NCBI GenBank assembly: GCA_013398295.1
Contig: VZSF01003599.1
Location: 2,272,206 to 2,336,205, forward strand
Reading direction: 5' to 3'
Length of the DNA stretch: 64,000 nt
Origin: Chionis minor
Lineage: Eukaryota > Chordata > Aves > Charadriiformes > Chionididae
Part shown: in pieces, positions 11,433-20,500 of the stretch
Numbering within the stretch: position 1 is the first letter of the stretch
Layout: each line of letters begins with the position of its first letter
Translations under genes and position numbers: made by a program
The notes under the pieces: generated by a model
Told to the model about the DNA's origin: nothing
The model's input: the letters and a program-made list of their open reading frames with translations, nothing else
Database searches by the model: none

Positions 11433-12725
11433 GAATCATAGAATCTCAGGTTGGAAGGGACCTCAAGGATCATCTGGTCCAACCTTTCTTGGTAAAATAA
11501 CAGTCCAGACAAGACAGCCCAGCACCCTGTCCAGCTGGAACTTAAAAGTGTCCGATGTTGGGGAATCCACCGCTTCCCTGGGGAGATTATTTCAATGGCC
11601 AATTGTTCTCATTGTGAAAAATTTTTCTCTTGTGTCCAATAGGAATCTCCCCAGGAATAACTGGTACTCATTACCCCTTGTCTTTTCCATGTGTCTCCTT
11701 GTAAAATAGGGAATTTTCCATCTTCTTTCCCTTTAAGTACTGGAACACGGTGATACAGTCTCCCCTAAGCCTTCTTTTCTCACGGCTGGACAAACCCAAT
11801 TCTCGCAGCCTGACCTCATACTGGGAGGCTTCCCAGTCCTGCGGCCCGGCAGCGCTGGCCAGGGGAGAGGCGAAGGAAGTGTTGAGAACTTCTGCCTTTT
11901 CAGCCTTGTTGGTGACTACTTCACCTCTTGTGTTTAACAACGGGCCATATTTTCCTTCTGTTTCTGCTTGTTGTTTATGTACCTGAAGAACCCTTTCTTG
12001 TAGTTTCTGACACCTCTGATCAATTTCAATTCAAGCTGAGCTTTTGCGTTTCTAACTGCCTCTCTGCGTGCCCTGGCAACGCCCTTGTAGTTCTCAGTGG
12101 GTCTTCATCTGCTTTGCCGTCCCTGGTACGCTTCTCTTTTGGTTTTGAGCAGGCTCAGAAGCTTGCAGTTAAGCCAAGGAGGTCTCTTGCTCTGCCTACC
12201 TTCCTGCCTTTAAAGGCGATGAACTGGTTTTGTGCTTTCAGGAGAGTGTTCTTGGAAAAACTCCCAACGCTCGCCAGCTCCTTTATCCTCCATGGGAGCT
12301 TCCCACAGAATCCCTCCCAGCTGGGCTCTGAGCGAGCTGAAGTTGGCTCTTCTAAAATCTAAAACCTTTGTCTTTTGTACCTCACCTTCAGCACGCTCAG
12401 CAGTATTCCAGACTTCCCAGTGTTTTCAGCCAAGGCTATCGCTAACTGAGATACTACAAAGCAGGTGTTCTTGGTTGGTGAGTAGCAAGTCCAGCAGTGC
12501 CCCATTCCTGGTTGGCACATCTAACCCTGAGGAAGCAGTCCTCTGCGCATTCCAGGCATTTCATGGATGACGTGTGAGCTGCTGTATTGTTCTTCCAGCA
12601 AATGTCTGGGTAGCTGAAGTTGCCCATAAGAAGCAGGTTCTATTGAGCCGAAGCTTGCTTAAGTGACCCAAATATTGGCCTTTTCGTCTTGGTTTGGAGG
12701 TCAGTAGCAGATGCCTACTGTCAGA
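11433..12725 (-). mobile_element. CR1 LINE, antisense, internally deleted
   Basis: The + strand begins with the inverted CR1 tail (aatcatagaatctcaggttg, ggaagggacc). On the minus strand three ORF2-derived segments can be read: an endonuclease part near 12490-12640 (a TNQE-like block and a PDICW-like block, decayed), a linker part ending in KAEKAEVLNTSFAS near 11860-11930, and the ORF2 C-terminus (YEVRLRELGLSSREKRRLRG, then FQYLKG) near 11690-11840. The whole reverse-transcriptase region between linker and C-terminus is missing, so this copy cannot be autonomous. The 5' boundary near 12725 is approximate. Confidence 0.9.
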
Positions 12726-12915
12726 TCACACAAAAGATTGTGTTGTCCTTCCCCCCAAAATAATTAGCATAATGTAAAAATGGTACAAGTTTCTTTCCGT
12801 GGTGTGGTCTGCATGAGAAGTGGATAAAGTCAAGAAATTCAGCCTGCTTTCTGCTGTACTCTGACGATGTGTAAAATCTAACCCACTCATTCATTCACAG
12901 CATCATTTGCTCCAA
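12450..12915 (+). repeat. Left copy of 466-bp repeat ending at single N
   Basis: These bases recur without visible difference at 12917-13382, the two copies being separated only by one N (12916). The left copy ends after the first 15 nt of the SFSWAP exon. A single N placed at a repeated overlap is typical of contig ends joined without being merged. Confidence 0.93.
12901..12915 (+). other. SFSWAP: 15-nt stub of the SFSWAP ASFAP exon at a contig end
   Basis: After an intact acceptor (ttcattcacag) the first 15 nt of the following exon appear and then the sequence stops at the N. The full exon follows at 13368. This is not a separate exon. Confidence 0.9.
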
Positions 12916-12916
12916 N

Positions 12917-13382
12917 GATACTACAAAGCAGGTGTTCTTGGTTGGTGAGTAGCAAGTCCAGCAGTGCCCCATTCCTGGTTGGCACATCTAACCCTGAGGA
13001 AGCAGTCCTCTGCGCATTCCAGGCATTTCATGGATGACGTGTGAGCTGCTGTATTGTTCTTCCAGCAAATGTCTGGGTAGCTGAAGTTGCCCATAAGAAG
13101 CAGGTTCTATTGAGCCGAAGCTTGCTTAAGTGACCCAAATATTGGCCTTTTCGTCTTGGTTTGGAGGTCAGTAGCAGATGCCTACTGTCAGATCACACAA
13201 AAGATTGTGTTGTCCTTCCCCCCAAAATAATTAGCATAATGTAAAAATGGTACAAGTTTCTTTCCGTGGTGTGGTCTGCATGAGAAGTGGATAAAGTCAA
13301 GAAATTCAGCCTGCTTTCTGCTGTACTCTGACGATGTGTAAAATCTAACCCACTCATTCATTCACAGCATCATTTGCTCCAA
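12917..13382 (+). repeat. Right copy of 466-bp repeat
   Basis: This matches 12450-12915. It continues directly into the full exon, so it represents the correct continuation of the left copy. Confidence 0.93.
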
Positions 13383-13601
13383 TAAGCTTCGCAATCAAGG
13401 CCAAAGAAAATGACCTTCTTCCTTTGGAGAAAAACCGCGTTAAATTGGATGATGACAGTGATGAGGAGGAAGAAGAGGGCAAGGAAGGCCAAGAGAATGC
13501 TAATAGTGCTTCAAACCATACTCCAGCTGTTACCACTCCTTGTACTGCTGCTGAAGAGAAAAAACCTCAGCTTACACAGGAGGAGCTGGAAGCTAAACAA
13601 G
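13368..13601 (+). CDS. SFSWAP: SFSWAP exon (ASFAP), first assembled copy, probable artefactual duplicate
   Basis: This copy is the same as the exon at 15548-15781, including acceptor, donor and more than 300 nt of downstream intron. It would encode the same 78 residues. The phase is 1 in and 1 out, so joining both copies would keep the frame and insert a 78-residue repeat. Because it sits on a contig fragment bounded by N at both sides (12916 and 13928) with no visible divergence from the second copy, I read it as a false duplication. A true recent tandem duplication cannot be excluded from sequence alone. Confidence 0.85.
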
Positions 13602-13927
13602 GTATCCTATGTTACACTGAAAACAAAGCAAAAGATCGAGTCCTTCAGGCAAACTGCAAAACTGTCATGTGAATAAGTATGGCATTTGAGGTATTTTGAA
13701 TCTTCACCATGTCGTGTTAATAGGAATCGGAATTCTTTTCCCACATTTTCCTGCTTATTGTTAAGAATGAAATCTTCATTGATTGCTGAGCTAAAATCAA
13801 ACTTGTAAGATACTGTCGTTTAGTACTTTGCCCTAATGCGTGATCTTTTTGAATTGCTTTTTTTTTTTGCATTGCAACCTCCCAAGTAAAACACTAAACT
13901 TCTAGTTTCTAGACTGCGTTAGCAGAG

Positions 13928-14149
13928 NNNNNNNNNNNNNNNNNNNNNNNNNNNNNNNNNNNNNNNNNNNNNNNNNNNNNNNNNNNNNNNNNNNNNNNNN
14001 NNNNNNNNNNNNNNNNNNNNNNNNNNNNNNNNNNNNNNNNNNNNNNNNNNNNNNNNNNNNNNNNNNNNNNNNNNNNNNNNNNNNNNNNNNNNNNNNNNNN
14101 NNNNNNNNNNNNNNNNNNNNNNNNNNNNNNNNNNNNNNNNNNNNNNNNN
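13928..14149. other. Assembly gap (222 N)
   Basis: This is a run of unknown bases between the two copies of the duplicated block. The flanking sequence on the left continues at 16108 in the second copy, so the gap probably represents no missing sequence at all. Confidence 0.97.
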
Positions 14150-15372
14150 GTCCAGACAAGACAGCCCAGCACCCTGTCCAGCTGGAACTTAAAAGTGTCC
14201 GATGTTGGGGAATCCACCGCTTCCCTGGGGAGATTATTTCAATGGCCAATTGTTCTCATTGTGAAAAATTTTTCTCTTGTGTCCAATAGGAATCTCCCCA
14301 GGAATAACTGGTACTCATTACCCCTTGTCTTTTCCATGTGTCTCCTTGTAAAATAGGGAATTTTCCATCTTCTTTCCCTTTAAGTACTGGAACACGGTGA
14401 TACAGTCTCCCCTAAGCCTTCTTTTCTCACGGCTGGACAAACCCAATTCTCGCAGCCTGACCTCATACTGGGAGGCTTCCCAGTCCTGCGGCCCGGCAGC
14501 GCTGGCCAGGGGAGAGGCGAAGGAAGTGTTGAGAACTTCTGCCTTTTCAGCCTTGTTGGTGACTACTTCACCTCTTGTGTTTAACAACGGGCCATATTTT
14601 CCTTCTGTTTCTGCTTGTTGTTTATGTACCTGAAGAACCCTTTCTTGTAGTTTCTGACACCTCTGATCAATTTCAATTCAAGCTGAGCTTTTGCGTTTCT
14701 AACTGCCTCTCTGCGTGCCCTGGCAACGCCCTTGTAGTTCTCAGTGGGTCTTCATCTGCTTTGCCGTCCCTGGTACGCTTCTCTTTTGGTTTTGAGCAGG
14801 CTCAGAAGCTTGCAGTTAAGCCAAGGAGGTCTCTTGCTCTGCCTACCTTCCTGCCTTTAAAGGCGATGAACTGGTTTTGTGCTTTCAGGAGAGTGTTCTT
14901 GGAAAAACTCCCAACGCTCGCCAGCTCCTTTATCCTCCATGGGAGCTTCCCACAGAATCCCTCCCAGCTGGGCTCTGAGCGAGCTGAAGTTGGCTCTTCT
15001 AAAATCTAAAACCTTTGTCTTTTGTACCTCACCTTCAGCACGCTCAGCAGTATTCCAGACTTCCCAGTGTTTTCAGCCAAGGCTATCGCTAACTGAGATA
15101 CTACAAAGCAGGTGTTCTTGGTTGGTGAGTAGCAAGTCCAGCAGTGCCCCATTCCTGGTTGGCACATCTAACCCTGAGGAAGCAGTCCTCTGCGCATTCC
15201 AGGCATTTCATGGATGACGTGTGAGCTGCTGTATTGTTCTTCCAGCAAATGTCTGGGTAGCTGAAGTTGCCCATAAGAAGCAGGTTCTATTGAGCCGAAG
15301 CTTGCTTAAGTGACCCAAATATTGGCCTTTTCGTCTTGGTTTGGAGGTCAGTAGCAGATGCCTACTGTCAGA
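14150..15372 (-). mobile_element. CR1 LINE, antisense (second assembled copy)
   Basis: This is the same internally deleted CR1 as at 11433-12725, lacking only its first 70 bp because the contig starts inside it. The same minus-strand reading segments are present without visible change. Confidence 0.88.
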
Positions 15373-15547
15373 TCACACAAAAGATTGTGTTGTCCTTCCC
15401 CCCAAAATAATTAGCATAATGTAAAAATGGTACAAGTTTCTTTCCGTGGTGTGGTCTGCATGAGAAGTGGATAAAGTCAAGAAATTCAGCCTGCTTTCTG
15501 CTGTACTCTGACGATGTGTAAAATCTAACCCACTCATTCATTCACAG

Positions 15548-15781
15548 CATCATTTGCTCCAATAAGCTTCGCAATCAAGGCCAAAGAAAATGACCTTCTT
15601 CCTTTGGAGAAAAACCGCGTTAAATTGGATGATGACAGTGATGAGGAGGAAGAAGAGGGCAAGGAAGGCCAAGAGAATGCTAATAGTGCTTCAAACCATA
15701 CTCCAGCTGTTACCACTCCTTGTACTGCTGCTGAAGAGAAAAAACCTCAGCTTACACAGGAGGAGCTGGAAGCTAAACAAG
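15548..15781 (+). CDS. SFSWAP: SFSWAP exon: ASFAP block and second acidic run
   Basis: The exon is 234 nt, phase 1 in (g|ca) and phase 1 out, encoding window residues 374-451. It begins with the highly conserved [20 protein letters not shown], then [20 protein letters not shown], a Ser/Asn/Thr/Pro-rich stretch and [14 protein letters not shown]. It is preceded by ttcattcacag and followed by gtatcc. It lies on the same uninterrupted contig as the downstream exons and is taken as the genuine copy. Confidence 0.96.
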
Positions 15782-17348
15782 GTATCCTATGTTACACTGA
15801 AAACAAAGCAAAAGATCGAGTCCTTCAGGCAAACTGCAAAACTGTCATGTGAATAAGTATGGCATTTGAGGTATTTTGAATCTTCACCATGTCGTGTTAA
15901 TAGGAATCGGAATTCTTTTCCCACATTTTCCTGCTTATTGTTAAGAATGAAATCTTCATTGATTGCTGAGCTAAAATCAAACTTGTAAGATACTGTCGTT
16001 TAGTACTTTGCCCTAATGCGTGATCTTTTTGAATTGCTTTTTTTTTTTGCATTGCAACCTCCCAAGTAAAACACTAAACTTCTAGTTTCTAGACTGCGTT
16101 AGCAGAGCCCAGAAAAAGGCATGTCCGTTTCGCATTTTCTTCAGAGAACAATGAATTGTCTCCAGCTATTTTTCAGTTCCATAGCACTCCCATCTAAACT
16201 GATATCTCCTTGTTGATGTTTTCTTGCTCTTACAATGCAATACCCTTAAGTCTTTGTATGGGGTTTTCCTGTTACTGTGTTTATGTATGGAAGGGCAGAA
16301 GGGTGTGCAGTGTGAATTTGAATGAAATGATCTTTTAAAGGGATCAAATTTTCCTCATTCCTTCCCAAGGCTGTTTCACAGCAGGGATTGTTTAATAAAG
16401 TGGAGATGCTGTCAGTGTTTACCAGCTTAAAAACCTTAATATTACTCTTACAACTGTGAGTATGCCACAGGAATTTAATTTTTCATTTTTGAAATGGTCT
16501 TTTTGCTTCTAAGTAGCAGTTCCTTTCTAAACTGTAGTATCACAGAGTATACTCTGGTGATACACATTTAAAGCAAATAGGGAATTTTTTGTATGATAAT
16601 AAAAATGAAGGGTAAAACGTATTTGTGGAAAGTTGTGTGTGTGTTGGAAAAACTGTGCAATTGAACAAAAAACCCAGTCATCTTGTACATGCACAGAACA
16701 TGAAAATGGAAATGTAATACAAAGAAAGTTAGACAAAATATCCATTAGGTGCACAGTTAAATAAATTGGCTTATTCTCTGAAATCACATAACGACAACGG
16801 TTGGTTGTAACAAAAGTGAAACAAATTCTGAAAATTTCTGGAGTAGCCCTTTGCGTAAACATTTTAAGATATGTGTAAGTAGGGCTGGAAAATATAAGCT
16901 AAAGTTCAGATCTATGGAAAGAAGAAAATGGACAGTTTGCATTGCTTTAACAAGTACCAGAAAAAGCTTCTGAATTACCAATGCTACTTTTTTAGATAGC
17001 CGTTATAAATAGAAAAGGATAAGTATCCTGAATTTTCAGGAATGGATTTTCATATCTTCTTTTTTTAAGCTTAAAAATTTTTATTTTACCTGTACTGTTT
17101 TTCGTCAAGCAACTGATACATGTATGAATTAAGAGGTTTGGAATGTCATAATTTCAGGCTGCTATGTCCTTATTACGGCTTTGAATGAATGTATTAGAAA
17201 GGTTTGAGAATGATTGCGGAGGCTGTTTGGTTCTTTGTGTTGGGGGGTGTGTGTTTGTGTGTGTATGTGTGTGTGTGTGTGTTTCAAGGAAACCTAAGTT
17301 CCCCAAGCATGACTCACTCTAAACTTTATGCTTAATTGTCTTTCTTAG
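15782..17348 (+). other. SFSWAP intron (1567 bp)
   Basis: The first 326 bp also occur in the duplicated contig end at 13602-13927. It contains a (TG)n microsatellite near its 3' end. The acceptor is aattgtctttcttag. Confidence 0.85.
17247..17284 (+). repeat. (TG)n microsatellite
   Basis: This is a TG dinucleotide tract with two interruptions, about 65 bp upstream of the acceptor of the next exon. UG-rich RNA near splice sites can bind CELF or TDP-43 family proteins; whether that happens here is unknown. Confidence 0.95.
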
Positions 17349-17539
17349 CAAAGCAGAAGCTAGAGGATAGATTAGCAGCTGCAGCAAGGGAGAAGCTTGC
17401 ACAGGCCTCCAAAGAATCAAAAGAAAAGCAGCTACAAGCAGAGCGCAAAAGGAAAGCTGCGCTGTTCTTGCAGACCCTGAAAAACCCTCTGGCAGAGGCA
17501 GAAACTGAGAAAATTGAAGAGAGTTCCTTCAATAACGAG
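17349..17539 (+). CDS. SFSWAP: SFSWAP exon: charged helical region
   Basis: The exon is 191 nt, phase 1 in and phase 0 out, encoding window residues 452-515. The sequence [20 protein letters not shown], then [20 protein letters not shown], is a long highly charged helix with likely coiled-coil character. It is followed by [20 protein letters not shown]. It is almost invariant between this sequence and human SFSWAP in the first 45 residues. The donor is gtaagc. It lies between the acidic block and the RS domain. Confidence 0.97.
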
Positions 17540-20500
17540 GTAAGCAGGACGTAAAGTTATCTATACCGTAAAGCTAGCAGAAAACTTATCTATAGAGTGT
17601 GAATCTGACAGTATGTTATGAAGTTGACTGAAGAGAGAAGCTTTCATAAATGCGGAAAATTTTGAATTTTAAACTCTATTAATCTTTTTCCATTAACTTA
17701 CATATGTCTGTCATTAAAGAACTGGTAGAGGATGATGCATAATTCAGAGGTCAGTTAGACAGTTACAGAAAGGAAAATGAGCTTGCAAGTTAAACTCTGT
17801 ACTAGTGGTCCGTGAATTAGAATGCTGACCTTTCAAGAGTTTTTGGATATCTGTTGTGATACTTACTTATTTAACGTGTATTTTGATGTGAGTAGCCACC
17901 TTCAAGTTCAGAAATGATTCACAGGCAACTGAGCTTACTTTAAGACTTTATTTTGCACCTGTGCTGCTGGGTTTTGTTATTTGATTTTTATTAATTTAAC
18001 TGGCATGAACTGAGATGAATAGTTAGTGAACTGATCTGCGTGATTTAAAGTTGCTAGCTCAGACATCCTTAAAGCTGATTTCTCATAGCCATACAGTGGG
18101 TAGCTAGAATTTATCACAAAGAGGAAGAAAAGGATTTACCATGCAGAAGTAACTGATAATCAGTTAGTTGGAATTATCTTCTACAGCGAACAGAACTATT
18201 ACTAGCTGGTTGATGAGTAAGTATAATAAAGTATCTTTTGGGGTAGAGCCTCTAGAAATCAGTTTTATAAGACACAGAATTTCTGAGTAGGCGAGGTTAA
18301 AGAGGAGTCTTTGGCCAAAAGAAAACCTGTATTGATCAAAGCCACACATTTGCTTTGTTCCATACTAGTAGACAGAAAATGCTGTTTAAAATAGCTAAGA
18401 AATAATGTGTTTCACGTAAACCCTTTCTGATTTCAATAAAATAACTACAATTTTAAAAGCCTACATGAGGGATTTGAATTTATTATATAGGAAAGTCCTT
18501 CAAGTATTGATTTGTTCATGCATCGTAGCACTGTCCTGGAGCTTTTCTCTCCATCTGCAGGTTTTGGCAGCAAAGCTACGTTCTCTGTTGAAGAGTCACT
18601 TTCCCATTTACATTGTATATGTTCCATTTCAGTTCCTGATTGCTTAACTTCATCCACAGAAGAAATTGTCTATTTTCCTACATTTCTGTTCTTTCTTTTT
18701 TCTTTTACTGTTGTTCCAGCTATTTCACTGAGCCACTCTCTCTTTCTGCCAGCATAGTGCTTGTCCTAGCTTAAGAAATGATAATTTTGCTTCCAGGACT
18801 GTCACTTGTTTTTATTCAGCCAAAGCATCATTTTATCATAAGCACATCCCAGTCCAGTGTAATCTGACGTGGGAGAGTCTGTGTTTCCAGTACCTGTACA
18901 GACACCTCCAACAAGTCCAGACAATCCCTTTCCTTATTGGAAGAAATACAGTCAAAATCCGTTTTCAGCAAAGTCAGCTTAAACTTAGGTCTTCACTGCA
19001 ATAGGTGTAAACAGCTGGGAGGAAAAAGTAGAAATGGGATTTGGCGTAGACTATGGACTTTCCTGAAATGTAACCTAAAGGTCAGAAATCTCTGCAGCTC
19101 GGGGTATTGGAGGATCCTTCACAAGCCAGATTGAAATTCCTGTGTTTGTCTGTGTATACTGCAGTCAGATCTTCCGTGCAGATTGTAAATAGAAATATTG
19201 TTGGGAAGTAGAACCTCAGTTTCCTGGTTTGGGAATTCCATTGCTTCCAGAAAAGCCAGTACATCACTCTTGGTTGCACTAATCAAGCAAAACTTCATCT
19301 CTGGATACTGATAGAAAATTTTAGATACTGATCGTGACAGACTGGTTACAAGAATGCATGACATGGCTTTCCATGATTTCCTTTCCCACAGAAAGAATTC
19401 CAGTACCTAACAAGTAATTCATTGCCCAGTTCTTAATATTATTTTTTTTTTCCAAATAAATCATGGGTTGCCCCCCAAAACACGTTCAGGAGAACAGGCA
19501 ATTGAAAGAGACGTAGCTGCCGTTTAGGCGATTCATAGCAGCGTAGAGTAGCAGATACGCAAGTGGGGTGTGGACACATCCCAAAAGACATCCTGTTTGG
19601 GATTCTCATTGCTCCTGCTACCAAATTCTCCCTGACTGGCACAAGTGTTCAGTGCTTTTTTTCTAGTTACGTATTGAAAAGCAAATGCAAAGGAACAATG
19701 ACAATGCAGAACTCCCCAGACTTGGAGTTCTGCTGTCCTTCTCAAGGGGATTTCTCAAGGACATGGATATTTCTAAGCTGAGGTTCTTTTGATATTTTTC
19801 TTTAAGGGAATGCCTGAAATAACCAGTAACTCTTCAGTAACAGCTGACTTGTTTTCAGAAGAGCAGATGCATGTCCTTGCTCACATCTGAACTTACTAAA
19901 GTTCTAAGCTAACTTACTAAAAGCAAGTGAACTTTTCAACAAAAACCGTACCCTAATTCCACTTCTCAGTAAACTTGTTTGCTGAAACCTTTTTCCTTCT
20001 CCTACATATGTAGTTTCAGAGAAGGCATCTCTCTCACACAAAAAAAATCAATTTAAGCATTTTAAAGCAACCAGTTTCACTGCTTCTTACCAATAGAAAT
20101 GTTTGGAGATGCTTTTTTAAAAGCATCTTTTCTTTATAAAAGTGTTTATTCAGAATTTCAAATATATATTTAAATGTTACTGATGTGATGTTGCTTTTTG
20201 AAATACAATTGACTTTTGCATTGGGGACGCTAGTACTGTCTTAATGAACAGTCTAAAATTTCGTTGGAAATAATATTCATCCTAAGTGTAGTTTGCATAT
20301 TGACACACTTGTATGTGTTTATATAGATATATGCCTACAGATTTTTGCACGTAAAAGTCTATTTTGAAACATGAATGTTTTTCAAGCTGTTATCTTTCCA
20401 CTTGCCCTATTTGAAAAAGCTTCCATCTCCATTCTTTCCAATGTGTAATCTGCCTTCTACTCTATTTGCCTGGTTTGCCTATTCGTAACAGCCCATTTGA

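Larger units (their letters stand above)
11503..13927 (+). repeat. First copy of duplicated block around N gap
   Basis: Apart from the extra 466-bp repeat plus N inside it, this block equals 14150-16107. Coordinates are offset by 2647 before the single N and by 2180 after it. It covers the antisense CR1 from 11503 onwards, the intron, the full exon and about 326 bp of the next intron. Confidence 0.93.
8770..15547 (+). other. SFSWAP intron region as assembled (contains duplicated block)
   Basis: In the assembled sequence this interval holds a CR1 3' end (9990-10255), an antisense CR1 (11433-12725), a single-N junction, one copy of the next exon (13368-13601), a 222-N gap and a second copy of most of the antisense CR1. 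If the duplication is an assembly artefact, the true intron is about 4.1 kb and ends directly before the exon listed at 15548. The stretch 8770-9989 has a short A-rich and G-rich patch near 8825-8865 and nothing else recognisable. Confidence 0.8.
14150..16107 (+). repeat. Second copy of duplicated block
   Basis: This contig begins inside the CR1, at the base equivalent to 11503, and runs without interruption through the exon into the remainder of the gene. It is therefore the better representation of the locus. Confidence 0.93.

Noticed and set aside
13354..15856. Pairs of matching small frames at 13354-13676 and 15534-15856
   Set aside because: They are shadows of the duplicated SFSWAP exon and do not represent additional genes.
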